DNA of 64,000 bases from Nitrososphaerota archaeon (GCA_028867785.1 JAGWFS010000005.1:62001-126000); one strand, 5' to 3'. Numbered from the stretch's first letter, positions 34,577-43,694 are shown. The notes: generated by a model not told the origin, from the letters alone. Numbers and translations: made by a program.

Positions 34577-35524
34577 ATGGAGTCAGGCCACTCACTTGAC
34601 GTACCGATAGTTCAAGAAGAGAACATCTGTCTGCCGCTAGTTATCAGTGCCGTGTCGAAATATTGGGGAGTAGACCTGCCCCTAGCAGAAGCAAAAGAGA
34701 TTGCCAAGAGATATCCAGGAGTGAAAGGAACAATACTGATTGAAGGAGTAGAGCTTGCCGAAAGGCACGGCCTTGGAAGCATAATCCTGAATTCCTCGAT
34801 AAAAGAGATTAGGAGGTTTATCGATATGGGAATACCTCCAATTGTAATCCTGCCTGGATTAAAAGACGTTGTACAGCACGCCTCTCTTGTCATTGGATAT
34901 GACGAGACAGAAAAGACCGTCTTTCACTATATTCCAGAGCCTGACAAGATCGGCGCAATTCCAGAAAAAACATTTGACAAACAATGGCAGGAAGATGACA
35001 GGCTGATGCTACTGCTTGTTCCGCCTGACATAATGTCTGATGCAAAGATTGTAAACGACAGCAAGACAAAATCCAACAGGCTGTGCTTTGATGCGGAAAA
35101 GCTGCGACTGCAGGGAAAGGCCGATGAGGCTGTTCTGCTGCTAAAAAAGGCACTTGAGGCAAATCAGGCCAATTCTACCGCCTCGTGTCTCTACGCTGGA
35201 ATACTAAATGACATGAATGTACAGGAAGCAGTACAGTATTACAAGAAAAGCATAGATCTTAACCAAAGATGTTATCTTGCCTACAGGGGTCTTGGAAATT
35301 ATTATCTAAAGGCAAAGGACTATGAAAACGCAGAAAAGTGCTATACGCTGGCAATAGATATCAATCCACACAGGTTTGTGCCAATTTACAAGAACAGGGG
35401 AGTTGCAAGGCTGGAACAAAATAAAACGACAGGGGCAAAAGAAGATCTCAAAAAATATCTGGAACAAATGCCAGACGCCAAGGACAAGACGGCAATCTCC
35501 CAGGCAATAGCAGAACTACACTAA
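34577..35524 (+). CDS. C39-like cysteine-peptidase domain fused to TPR repeats
   Basis: The 315-residue protein has an N-terminal papain-like C39 domain (Q13 and C18 in VQEENICLPLVISAVSKYWG, H near residue 105 in HASLVIGYD) and then three or four TPR helices from about residue 170 (ANQANSTASCLYAGILND, YYKKSIDLNQR, CYTLAIDINPHR). The usual Asp of the third catalytic site is not obvious; the equivalent region reads VFHYIPEP. It may be a binding rather than cleaving protein. No signal peptide or membrane helix is seen, so it is cytosolic. Confidence 0.75.
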   Translation: MESGHSLDVPIVQEENICLPLVISAVSKYWGVDLPLAEAKEIAKRYPGVKGTILIEGVELAERHGLGSIILNSSIKEIRRFIDMGIPPIVILPGLKDVVQHASLVIGYDETEKTVFHYIPEPDKIGAIPEKTFDKQWQEDDRLMLLLVPPDIMSDAKIVNDSKTKSNRLCFDAEKLRLQGKADEAVLLLKKALEANQANSTASCLYAGILNDMNVQEAVQYYKKSIDLNQRCYLAYRGLGNYYLKAKDYENAEKCYTLAIDINPHRFVPIYKNRGVARLEQNKTTGAKEDLKKYLEQMPDAKDKTAISQAIAELH

Positions 35525-35566
35525 CCCGTAAAAGGATTTAACGGCCTTCTGGGAATCAAATTGTAA

Positions 35567-35974
35567 TTGGACTGTATATTCTGCGGTATAATATCTGGAA
35601 AGATTCCGTCAAGAAAAGTATACGAGACTGCAAGATCACTTGCATTTCTTGACGCATTTCCATTGGCAAGGGGACACACGCTTGTAATACCAAAGTCTCA
35701 CTATTCCAAGATTCAGGAAATGACCCAGCAAGACAATGCTGATCTCTTTGAAACAGTAAGAATCATGGCGGAAAAAATTGAACGGCTGACGCCCTCTTCT
35801 CTTGTAGCGGTTCACAATGGCAAAGAAAGTGGCCAGGAGGTGCCTCATGTTCACGTCCATATAATTCCAAGAGAGCGTGGAGACGGCGCAGGTCCTGTGC
35901 ATAATGTATTTACAAAGAGGACAAAGCTTAGTGAAACTGACTTTGCAGAGATCTTGGAAGCACTGAAGAAATGA
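35567..35974 (+). CDS. HIT-family nucleotide hydrolase/transferase
   Basis: The 135-residue protein from a TTG start carries the HIT motif HVHVHIIP and the N-terminal CIFCGIISG zinc-type pair. HIT proteins hydrolyse adenylated nucleotides such as AMP-lysine or ApnA. Substrate is not clear from sequence. It is the last plus-strand gene before the tRNA-Gly gene on the opposite strand. Confidence 0.92.
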   Translation: MDCIFCGIISGKIPSRKVYETARSLAFLDAFPLARGHTLVIPKSHYSKIQEMTQQDNADLFETVRIMAEKIERLTPSSLVAVHNGKESGQEVPHVHVHIIPRERGDGAGPVHNVFTKRTKLSETDFAEILEALKK

Positions 35975-35976
35975 AA

Positions 35977-36050
35977 TGCGGAGTGCGGGATTTGAACCCG
36001 CGGCCTTCAGCTTGGGAAGCTGACGTCGTGCCGGGCTGGACTAACTCCGC
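35977..36050 (-). tRNA. tRNA-Gly, anticodon CCC
   Basis: The minus strand folds as a 74-base cloverleaf without intron. Acceptor GCGGAGU pairs with the matching 3' strand, discriminator A, and the T arm GCGGG-TTCAAAT-CCCGC is perfect. The anticodon loop is TTCCCAA between a GTCAGC/GCTGA-type stem, giving CCC. The 3' CCA is not encoded. Confidence 0.95.
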
Positions 36051-36103
36051 TTGGTGAAATTCCGGTCCCTAACATTATATAGTTTCACCATCCATGTAAT
36101 TAC

Positions 36104-36277
36104 ATGGACGCAAAGTGTCCGGAATGTGATAAAGTTGCAATACTTGATGATGACGTAACTTTTGTCAAGTGTCCACACTGCGGGTTTGAGGCAAAATATG
36201 AAGACTATCTGAATCTCATGAAGCAAAGAGTCGGAGCAATGGTGGACAACTTTCAGTTTGACAGGCCTGGATTTTAG
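36104..36277 (+). CDS. Small zinc-ribbon protein, 57 residues
   Basis: An ATG at 36104 opens a 57-residue frame whose start MDAKCPECDKVAILDDD and KCPHCGFEAKYEDY form a two-CxxC zinc ribbon followed by a short helix. Its domain is like the ribbon parts of lysine-biosynthesis carrier or transcription-related small proteins, but it lacks the acidic carrier end of LysW. It stands just upstream of another minus-strand ribbon gene, with the tRNA-Gly on the other side. Confidence 0.65.
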   Translation: MDAKCPECDKVAILDDDVTFVKCPHCGFEAKYEDYLNLMKQRVGAMVDNFQFDRPGF

Positions 36278-36400
36278 CTACCAGAAAGAGCCCTTGTCAG
36301 AGCAGTCAAGATGCGCGCCGCAGTTTGTACATATCAAGTGACACGCTTGCATTGAGGTCATGATCTTTTCACATCTTGGGCATTTTACCTGTTCTTTCAA
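36278..36400 (-). CDS. Tiny zinc-finger protein, 40 residues
   Basis: From a TTG at 36398-36400, 40 residues contain three metal-type groups: CPRCEK, ACHLICTNCGAH and a lone C later (LDCSD). The stop codon lies directly after the stop of the convergent zinc-ribbon gene on the other strand. The even spacing of cysteines and histidine, and absence of stop codons, support a real gene, but no function can be given. Confidence 0.5.
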   Translation of the reverse strand: MKEQVKCPRCEKIMTSMQACHLICTNCGAHLDCSDKGSFW

Positions 36401-36478
36401 CAGACTATAGAACCAGACTGCAAATTTTAAAAGATTTTAGGTAACGTTAATTAATAGTAGAAAAACTTTTTCCACTAC

Positions 36479-36865
36479 TTGGCTACATTCAAGCTAAACA
36501 TATCGGACAAGAAAGGAAGGACAATCTCCAAAGAGGTCAAGGAAAAGGAGGCAAGTCCGTTTTTAGGACTTCAGGTAGGCTCTGAGCTTGATGCAGCACT
36601 TGTGGGCGAAGCAGGCAAGCTAAAGATCACAGGAGGCAGCGACAAGTCCGGGGTTCCTCTACGTCCTGACATACATGGAGGAGCACGAAAGTACATCCTT
36701 CTGTCGCAAGGCATAGGTCTGAGGGATGCAGAGGTTGGTCAGCGAATACGCAAACTGATACGCGGAAGTACAATAACAGAAGAAGTGTATCAGATAAACT
36801 GTTCAATTGACAGCGAGCTTAAGATAGAAGAAAAACCAAAAGAAGAGCAGGCAGAGAAAAAATAG
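36479..36865 (+). CDS. rps6e: Ribosomal protein eS6
   Basis: The 128-residue protein from a TTG start shows the eS6 core: NISDKKGRTISKEV at the start, GLQVGSELDAAL, and the RPDIHGGARKYILLSQGIG segment with the conserved GG. It is a small-subunit protein of archaeal and eukaryotic ribosomes. The lysine-rich tail is archaeal length. It starts the conserved archaeal run eS6, aIF2 gamma, PIN nuclease. Confidence 0.94.
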   Translation: MATFKLNISDKKGRTISKEVKEKEASPFLGLQVGSELDAALVGEAGKLKITGGSDKSGVPLRPDIHGGARKYILLSQGIGLRDAEVGQRIRKLIRGSTITEEVYQINCSIDSELKIEEKPKEEQAEKK

Positions 36866-36913
36866 CATATTGAAAAGGCATAGGTTAAGATATGTCCCGT
36901 TTTTAGCTTCTTT

Positions 36914-38179
36914 GTGCACTGGAAAGAGACTCTTCCTGACTGGTATGTAAAAAAATACGGATACCAACCATGCGTCAACATAGGCACGTCCGGACACGTT
37001 GATCACGGAAAGACAACTCTGATTCAGGCGCTGACAGGAGTCTGGACGAGCGCCCACAGCGAGGAACTCAAACGGGGAATCACAATCAGGGTTGGATATG
37101 CGGACGCGGCATTCTACAAATGCAAAAACTGCGAAGTGCCTTTGGGATATTCAGTCACCCCAAAATGCAACAACTGCGGAAAGGAAAGTGAGCTTTCACG
37201 TGTAGTAAGCTTTGTTGACAGTCCAGGCCACGAAAGCCTGATGGCAAACATGCTATCGGGGTCCGCACTGATAGACGGTGCAATGCTTGTAGTGGCTGCA
37301 AACGAGAAGGTGCCACAGCCGCAGACAAAAGAGCACCTGCTTGCCCTTCAGACGCTTGGCATAAAACAGATAGTTCTGGTGCAAAACAAAGTGGACCTGG
37401 TATCATACGAGGATGCCATGGAAAACTATTCTGATATTGTAAAATTTGTCAAGGGAACGAATGCTGCAAAGGCCCCAATCATTCCTATTTCTGCCCAATC
37501 AAAGCTAAACATTGATGCGCTGATAGGCGCAATCGAGTCAACAATACCTACCCCAGAACGCGAAGAATCTGGGAACACTGTCATGCATGTATTAAGATCA
37601 TTTGATGTAAACAAGCCCGGTGCCAAAATAAAAGACATGAAAGGGGGGGTGATAGGGGGAAGCCTTACTCAGGGAACCTTTAGCGTTGGTGATGAAATCG
37701 AGATAAAGCCGGGGCTTGCAAATGAAAAATCTGGCAAGTATGAATCGATAACAACCACCATATCCTCGCTTGGAACTGGAGCCGGCATTGTTGATCAGGT
37801 AAAGCCGGGGGGCCTTGTTGCTATAGGCACAAAACTTGATCCGTCAATGACAAGAAGCGACTCGCTGATAGGCTCCATCATTGGAAAGCCGGGAACCCTA
37901 CCCGAAAATTCCTACAGCGCAAAAATGGAGGTTAGCCTTTTTGACACTGCAGTTGGCTCTGGTGACGAGATCAAGGTGTCATCAATTCAGACAGGCGAGT
38001 CTCTCAGGCTGAGCATAGGAACAGCTCCGCTGCTCTCCAAGGTGACAAGCGTGAGAGGAAAGACAGTGGAGATGCAGTTCAAAAGGCCTGTCTGTCTATT
38101 TGAAAACAGCAAGGTTGCGATAAGCAGAAGGCTGGCTGAAAGGTGGAGATTGATAGGAGCAGGTGTGGCAGTTGGTTAA
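36914..38179 (+). CDS. eif2g: Translation initiation factor aIF2, gamma subunit
   Basis: The 421-residue GTPase from a GTG start has G1 GTSGHVDHGKTT, a G3 DSPGH, G4 NKVD and G5 SAQ motifs, and a zinc ribbon with CKNC and CNNC in the switch region. It carries initiator tRNA to the small subunit in the aIF2 trimer. The alpha subunit gene is in the same window at 42217. It overlaps the PIN-nuclease start at its 3' end. Confidence 0.97.
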   Translation: MHWKETLPDWYVKKYGYQPCVNIGTSGHVDHGKTTLIQALTGVWTSAHSEELKRGITIRVGYADAAFYKCKNCEVPLGYSVTPKCNNCGKESELSRVVSFVDSPGHESLMANMLSGSALIDGAMLVVAANEKVPQPQTKEHLLALQTLGIKQIVLVQNKVDLVSYEDAMENYSDIVKFVKGTNAAKAPIIPISAQSKLNIDALIGAIESTIPTPEREESGNTVMHVLRSFDVNKPGAKIKDMKGGVIGGSLTQGTFSVGDEIEIKPGLANEKSGKYESITTTISSLGTGAGIVDQVKPGGLVAIGTKLDPSMTRSDSLIGSIIGKPGTLPENSYSAKMEVSLFDTAVGSGDEIKVSSIQTGESLRLSIGTAPLLSKVTSVRGKTVEMQFKRPVCLFENSKVAISRRLAERWRLIGAGVAVG

Positions 38180-38545
38180 GGTAATCTGTGATACTAGTTT
38201 TCTAATGAACATTGCATCAAAAAAGATAAAAAACATCTCAAGTCTTGAGACCGAGATTGGAAGCTTGGAGTTTGTAGTGCCGAACCTGGTAGCTGGAGAG
38301 CTTGAAAGGCTGTCAAAAAACAACAGTAAAAAAAAAGTTCCGCACTTGATGCCCTGAGAATTTCCCAAGACCTTGAAAAAATAAAAATTTCCGGCACGTC
38401 TGTTGATGATGCCTTGGCTTTGCATGTGAAGAAAAATGGCGGCATAGTTGCTACAATTGACAGTGAACTAAAGAAGAGGATAAAGGAAAACGGCGGAACT
38501 GTACTTTCACTTGCAAATGACAGGATAGTTTTGGAACCAAAGTAA
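38172..38545 (+). pseudogene. PIN-domain nuclease, frameshifted at a poly-A run
   Basis: From the TTG at 38172 (or GTG at 38163) the sequence reads MVKVICDTSFLMNIAS ... ELERLSKNNSKKK and then breaks. Beyond a nine-base A run (about 38328-38336) the second frame continues SALDALRISQDLEKIKISGT ... GIVATIDSELKKRIKENGG. One extra A would join them as a single PIN protein of about 124 residues, with acidic residues D, E and DS at the expected places. A PIN nuclease normally follows aIF2 gamma in archaea, so the gene is probably important. The break may be a sequencing error in a homopolymer, a real mutation, or slippage. Confidence 0.7.
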
Positions 38546-38577
38546 GATTTAACTTTGACACGGGGCGATCATAAAAT

Positions 38578-39237
38578 ATGTTGGAGCATAACAGCATCAA
38601 GATAAGATGGTTTGGCCATGATGCATTTTTGCTTGAAAAAGATCTCAAGATAATGATTGATCCCTACCGACTTTCAAAACACATCAAAGCGGATATCGTA
38701 CTTCTCTCCCATGATCATTTTGATCACATGAGCGCGGAGGATCTTGAGAAGGTCTCATCAAACAAGACAATAATTGTTGCCGCAAAAGAATGCGTCGACA
38801 GGATTGGCAAACTGCAATGCAAGGAGAAGATAAGCCTCTTACCAGGCGAAGAAAAAACTGTAAACGGTATAAAAATAAAAGGAATTGCAGCCTACAATAT
38901 AAACAAGATAAATCCTAACACAAAAAAGCCCTTCCATCCAAAAGAAGACAACAAGATTGGATTTCTGATTAACATAGACAACACAACAATATATCATACA
39001 GGAGATTCTGATCTGGTTCCAGAAATGAGTAATTTGCAACCGGATGTGCTGCTGGTTCCAGTAAGCGGAACCTATGTCATGACTGCAGAAGAAGCTGTGC
39101 AGGCTGTAGATGCAATAAAACCAAAGATTGCTATACCAATGCACTTTGGTACAATTGTGGGAACCATGAAGGATGCTCAAGAATTCAAAAATGCTGTGAC
39201 CCGGTGCAAAGTTCACATACCCACAAAAGAGCCCTAG
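38578..39237 (+). CDS. Metallo-beta-lactamase-fold hydrolase, UPF0173/UlaG type
   Basis: The 219-residue protein has the metal motif LSHDHFDHMS, a further YHTGDSD and later MHFGT, as in UlaG-like and UPF0173 hydrolases. It probably hydrolyses a phosphoester or lactone, but substrate is unknown. It lies downstream of the PIN-nuclease gene on the same strand, followed by the STT3 fusion. Confidence 0.9.
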   Translation: MLEHNSIKIRWFGHDAFLLEKDLKIMIDPYRLSKHIKADIVLLSHDHFDHMSAEDLEKVSSNKTIIVAAKECVDRIGKLQCKEKISLLPGEEKTVNGIKIKGIAAYNINKINPNTKKPFHPKEDNKIGFLINIDNTTIYHTGDSDLVPEMSNLQPDVLLVPVSGTYVMTAEEAVQAVDAIKPKIAIPMHFGTIVGTMKDAQEFKNAVTRCKVHIPTKEP

Positions 39238-39282
39238 ATACACAAAAGAGTAATAAACCGAGGGAATTTCATCAGGCTTAGG

Positions 39283-42057
39283 TTGATTCAGGATAGAAAG
39301 CTGTTCGCGGTGGGAAGCCGTGATTTTAACTTACGACACTTGCTTGTCATAGGAATACTCATTGCATCTTTTTCTATCTCAGCCATGGTAAGATCTCAGG
39401 CAGCAGATTATGGCTTTCAGCTAAATGAGTTTGATCCTTACTTTAACTTTAGGGCAACAGAATATCTTCTAAACAACGGTGTCAATGCATATGTCCACTG
39501 GCATGATACCATGAGCTGGTATCCCCAGGGACGGGACGTATTTGCTACGGCACAGGTGCCGCTCCACTTCACAGATGCCATAATGTACAAAATCTTTGGC
39601 GGCGGAATGAGCCTCTATGATTTCACAATAATATTCCCCGTAGTCTTTGGTTCTTTGACAGTAGTAATCGTGTTTGCTCTTGTTAGAGTCATAGGAGGCA
39701 CGACTGCCGGCCTCTTTGCCTCGCTCTTTTTTGCAATATCGCCTCCAATAATAGTGAGAGGAACCATAGGCTGGTTCAAATCAGAGCCGCTTGGCCTGTT
39801 TTATGGATTATTGGGAGTATACCTGTTCCTTAGCGGAATCAAGTCTGAAAACCGCAAAGTTGCAATTGCCAAGCTCTTTGGGGGGGCAGGATTTTTGAGT
39901 ATAGGCTTTGCCTCGTGGGGTGGCATAGAGTTTTTCCTCATACCGCTGGGAATTTTTGTGGTTGTATTGCCGTTTGTGAGAAAAGATCACAAGTTCCTGC
40001 TGTGGGCAATACCATTTTTCGTAGCAATTACAATGGCCGTATCAGGCGGCGTGTTTGCAAGACCTGGCCCTGGTTTTGTATTGGGTGAGAGAGGCTTTGC
40101 CCTGATAGGACCAACCATACTGATGGTTGTAATAATTTTCGTTCAAAAATTCAGCAAGGACCAGGTCAAGCTGCGCAACGGCCTGTTGGTTCTTGCCGTG
40201 TGCATTCTTGGAGGGGGAGCAATCTTTGCATCTGGAGTCCTTCATTCGCCAAGCTTCCGTTACATGAACGCAATTGATCCATTCCTGACCTCGGAGGATC
40301 CGCTAGTGGATTCAGTTGCAGAGCATGCCACACCAACTCTGGCGCAAAACTTTACCTACTTTTCAATTCTGATGCTTTTTGCAGGTTTTGGAATATGGCT
40401 GATCTTTAGAAGAAAGAATGGAGATGGTTCTTTGCAGTTCAATATAAAAAATGACATGATGCTCTTTGCCCTGATTCTCGGGGTGGTCGGTGCGTATGCG
40501 GGTTCTACGTTTTCCAGACTGGAGCTGCTAACTGCAAGCTCTGTCATAGTGCTTGCATCTGTTGGCCTTGCGGGACTTACATCGGAAGTTTTGAAAAGAG
40601 ACAATAGAAAACCAGTAGTAGAATCAACAAAAGAGTCCTCAAAAAAGAAAACAACCCAAACAAAAAAGAGTATTGACTTACTCGGAAGGTTTTCAAAAAT
40701 ATCTTTTGTTGCTGTAGTTGTAGCCATGTTATTGGTGCCTACCGTGTTTCCTGTTGACTCTAACTGGATATCTATGGTAAAGGCACCTCCTACAATACTC
40801 AACGGAGGCTCTAATTTTGCAATTGCAACAAGTGATTGGCCTGATGCAATGAACTGGCTAAAAAACAACACCCCGCCAAATTCCGTCATAGCATCATGGT
40901 GGGACTATGGATACTGGATACAGACTCTGGGAGGCAGAACCACCTTTGTTGATAACGCCACACTTGACACAAGCAAGATCGCAGGAATTGCCAAGATATT
41001 CCTAAGCTCTCCTGACGATGCGTGGAAGACGCTGCAAGGCATGCATGCAAACTATGTTCTTGTATATGTTGTAGGGCAAAAATTTGCCTCAAACGGCCAG
41101 GAACTGTATATACTTGGGGGGGGAGGAGACGAGAGCAAGAAGCAGTGGTTCATGAGGATTGCAGGGGAAGACGAGACAAAGTTCCTGCAGGCAGACCAGT
41201 TTACACCTACAGACTATTTTTGGCAGAACACACTGCTTGGTCACATGTTCCCGTTTTCACCGGTGACATACTATAACCCAAGCACGCATTCGGAATCTCA
41301 GACCTATCAAGACGGTTATACCGCAGTATATGCAAAAGACATCAAGTATCCCCAAGATGGAACAGGACCGCTAAAACTTGCCTATGAATCACCCAGCCTT
41401 AACCAAACTAACAGCGGAGTCTTTTCCGGCGTATTGATCTACCAAGTAAATCCTAGTTACGTACTAGGTACAAGCAGCTCGCAGCAGACAAACAGCACCC
41501 AGGCAAGCACCATGCAACAGCCAAAAATTACGCTGACAAACAGCTCATCTACTACCGCCGGAGACACTGCAGTAATTACAACAAAGTATGGCGATATCAC
41601 GTTAAAGCTGTTCAATGATGTTGCACCAAAGACTGTTGCCAACTTTGAAAAACTTGCAAATACGGGATTCTATAACGGAACCCTGTTCCACAGAATAGTT
41701 CCGGGATTTGTCATACAGGGGGGAGACCCAAACACAAAGAGCGGCCCGAGAAATACATGGGGAACGGGTGATGCGGGATATACAATACCGCCAGAGTTTA
41801 GCGACATGAACTTTAGCATGTACACTGTAGGTATGGCGCGAGGCCAGGACGTAAACAGTGGCAGCTCGCAATTCTTCATCACGGTTGGCGATGCAAGCTT
41901 CCTTGACGGCAAGTATACTCTGTTCGGGCAGGTGACATCCGGCCAGGATGTTGTAGACAAGATAGCTGCACTGCAGACAAACCCTGACAGTCAGCCGGTA
42001 AATCCGGACGATGCTCGCATAATAACAATAAAAGCCACTTCAGATACGGCTAAATAA
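39283..42057 (+). CDS. aglB: STT3/AglB oligosaccharyltransferase fused to a cyclophilin
   Basis: The 924-residue protein from a TTG start has a membrane N-terminal half with the EFDPYFNFRAT acidic motif, then the catalytic WWDYG at residues 539-543, and STT3 C-terminal sequence. From about residue 762 a full cyclophilin domain follows (KYGDITLKLFNDVAPKTVAN, LFHRIVPGFVIQGGDP, SQFFITVGD), giving it prolyl isomerase activity in prediction. The linker near 726-755 is Ser/Thr/Asn-rich and holds N-S-T and N-S-S sequons. The cyclophilin should sit outside the membrane next to the glycosylation site. No stop or frame change separates the parts. Confidence 0.93.
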   Translation: MIQDRKLFAVGSRDFNLRHLLVIGILIASFSISAMVRSQAADYGFQLNEFDPYFNFRATEYLLNNGVNAYVHWHDTMSWYPQGRDVFATAQVPLHFTDAIMYKIFGGGMSLYDFTIIFPVVFGSLTVVIVFALVRVIGGTTAGLFASLFFAISPPIIVRGTIGWFKSEPLGLFYGLLGVYLFLSGIKSENRKVAIAKLFGGAGFLSIGFASWGGIEFFLIPLGIFVVVLPFVRKDHKFLLWAIPFFVAITMAVSGGVFARPGPGFVLGERGFALIGPTILMVVIIFVQKFSKDQVKLRNGLLVLAVCILGGGAIFASGVLHSPSFRYMNAIDPFLTSEDPLVDSVAEHATPTLAQNFTYFSILMLFAGFGIWLIFRRKNGDGSLQFNIKNDMMLFALILGVVGAYAGSTFSRLELLTASSVIVLASVGLAGLTSEVLKRDNRKPVVESTKESSKKKTTQTKKSIDLLGRFSKISFVAVVVAMLLVPTVFPVDSNWISMVKAPPTILNGGSNFAIATSDWPDAMNWLKNNTPPNSVIASWWDYGYWIQTLGGRTTFVDNATLDTSKIAGIAKIFLSSPDDAWKTLQGMHANYVLVYVVGQKFASNGQELYILGGGGDESKKQWFMRIAGEDETKFLQADQFTPTDYFWQNTLLGHMFPFSPVTYYNPSTHSESQTYQDGYTAVYAKDIKYPQDGTGPLKLAYESPSLNQTNSGVFSGVLIYQVNPSYVLGTSSSQQTNSTQASTMQQPKITLTNSSSTTAGDTAVITTKYGDITLKLFNDVAPKTVANFEKLANTGFYNGTLFHRIVPGFVIQGGDPNTKSGPRNTWGTGDAGYTIPPEFSDMNFSMYTVGMARGQDVNSGSSQFFITVGDASFLDGKYTLFGQVTSGQDVVDKIAALQTNPDSQPVNPDDARIITIKATSDTAK

Positions 42058-42058
42058 T

Positions 42059-42214
42059 TTACTTGTATCTGTCCGACACGCGGTATCTGGCATACTTGTC
42101 ATCTGGAGAGTATCTTCCTGGATGTACGCTTGTTGTATTGCCTCCGCATTTTGGGCACATGTCCTTTAGCGTGTATCTCTTGCAGTTGTCGCACTTGCGC
42201 ATCTGAAACTTCAT
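42059..42214 (-). CDS. nop10: H/ACA ribonucleoprotein component Nop10
   Basis: The 51-residue minus-strand frame has the Nop10 signature: MRKCDNCKRYTLKDMCPKCGG with two CxxC pairs, followed by HPGRYSPDDKYARYR. Nop10 is part of the box H/ACA complex guiding pseudouridylation. It is placed directly after the aIF2 alpha gene on the same strand, a standard archaeal order. Confidence 0.95.
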   Translation of the reverse strand: MKFQMRKCDNCKRYTLKDMCPKCGGNTTSVHPGRYSPDDKYARYRVSDRYK

Positions 42215-42216
42215 GC

Positions 42217-43017
42217 CTAACCCTCTCGGGTCTTCTTTGATTCTTCCCTTGTAAACTTGAATGTACCGCCGCCTTTCTCGATTGTCTGCTCAATTGATGC
42301 AAGAATCGGCTTGAGCTCTTTTTCGGCATCCTTGAAATTCTGTGCCGTAATGCCGAGGCGGTACTTTGGTGCTCCTATGTATGTTACAGAAACATTTACC
42401 TTCTTGTTTTCCATTGCTGCGGTCAGGGAACGCTTGATGATGTCCATGCCATCGGGCTTGGTACTGGTAATCTCTAACACTCCCCTTATCTCGACATAGG
42501 GAATCTGCATTTTTGAGCTGAGCTCTCCAATTGCCGCAACTGCCTTGTCCGATATGCCAAGGCCGTCCAAAACTGAAACGCCCTTTGCAGCAACCTCGCT
42601 GAAAGCATCATAAACTGAATCAAATTTCCCTACAAGAATATTTTCAATCTTATCGGACTCGGTCTTTGAAAGGCTCGCCTTTGTCTTGAGGTTTTCAATG
42701 AGTGCGCTCTCCTTTTCCTTGCGCTTCAGTTCCAAAAGCTTTTTCTTTTTCTGGTCCGAGGAGATTTGTTTCAGGGAGAGATCTATTTCAGATCTTCTTG
42801 GGTCTACACGCTTTACAAGAAGTACTTTTTTCTCTCCAGGCTTGAGAAACTTTTCAACGTTTCTGATCCAGCCTGTGGCAATCTCAGAAATGTGCAAAAA
42901 TCCCTGTATGTTGTTGTATTCGTCCAAAGTCACATAAGCGCCTTGATCCATAATTCTGCTTACTGTTGCAACTACGATCTCGCCAACCTCGGGAAATTCT
43001 TGCATTGCAGTAGACAT
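42217..43017 (-). CDS. eif2a: Translation initiation factor aIF2, alpha subunit
   Basis: The product of about 266 residues starts MSTAMQEFPEVGEIVVATVS with an S1-type OB fold (GAYVTLDEYNNIQGFLHISEI), a helical middle and a C-terminal alpha-beta domain ending in KKTREG. It binds aIF2 gamma and initiator tRNA. An ATG three codons upstream (43026) is an alternative. Its stop is two bases from the nop10 start. Confidence 0.95.
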   Translation of the reverse strand: MSTAMQEFPEVGEIVVATVSRIMDQGAYVTLDEYNNIQGFLHISEIATGWIRNVEKFLKPGEKKVLLVKRVDPRRSEIDLSLKQISSDQKKKKLLELKRKEKESALIENLKTKASLSKTESDKIENILVGKFDSVYDAFSEVAAKGVSVLDGLGISDKAVAAIGELSSKMQIPYVEIRGVLEITSTKPDGMDIIKRSLTAAMENKKVNVSVTYIGAPKYRLGITAQNFKDAEKELKPILASIEQTIEKGGGTFKFTREESKKTREG

Positions 43018-43055
43018 AATTTTCAAGCTTTTGGTGCGTAATTTAATGTTGCTGG

Positions 43056-43589
43056 TTAGAAATCAATTCCTTTTTTTGCTCTTATGCCAGACTTGAATGG
43101 ATGCTTTATCTCCCTCATTTCTGTAACCAAGTCTGCAATCTCAACCACCTCATCTCTGACGTGATTTCCTGTCAGCACTAGGTTGACTCTTGCAGGCCTG
43201 TCCCGTATCAGCTTTAGAACATCATCAAGCTTTACAAGTCCTAGATTTACTGCGTAGTTTATCTCGTCTAAAATCACAATGTTGTATTTCTGTGAAGCAA
43301 TCTTTTCTTTAGCTATAACGAGTGCCTCTTCTGCAATTTTTTTGTGGTCTTCGATGGGGCTCCTGTCATCCATTATGCCAACAAATCCCTTGCCTACTGC
43401 AGTGAGCTCAAACTCTGGTTCTAGTCTCTTCGACGAGGTCATCTCCCCGTAGTGCCACGAACCCTTGATGAATTGGATCATGCAAACTTTGTAATCATAA
43501 CCCAATGCGCGAAGTGCCATCCCAAGAGCTGCCGTTGTCTTTCCCTTTCCCTTGCCTGTGTATACGATGACCAGCCCATCCTTTTCCAT
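43056..43589 (-). CDS. cobO: Cob(I)alamin adenosyltransferase, CobO/BtuR type
   Basis: The 177-residue protein starts MEKDGLVIVYTGKGKGKTTA, with the Walker A site TGKGKGKTT, then AALGMALRALGYDYKVCMIQFIKG and VLDEINYAVNLGL, all CobO features. It puts the adenosyl group on cobalt in cobalamin synthesis. The open frame runs on upstream to 43823, but that part overlaps the opposite geranylgeranyl reductase gene and looks like shadow sequence. The start chosen is the ATG at 43587-43589. Confidence 0.9.
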   Translation of the reverse strand: MEKDGLVIVYTGKGKGKTTAALGMALRALGYDYKVCMIQFIKGSWHYGEMTSSKRLEPEFELTAVGKGFVGIMDDRSPIEDHKKIAEEALVIAKEKIASQKYNIVILDEINYAVNLGLVKLDDVLKLIRDRPARVNLVLTGNHVRDEVVEIADLVTEMREIKHPFKSGIRAKKGIDF

Positions 43590-43694
43590 AAAGGATTGGT
43601 TTGCTGTGACCAGTAAAAATCTGACGCTTTGAAATGGTTTGTGATACAATGAAAAAAGGATTATTATGCTAAAGCAAGACCCAATATACTGCAA

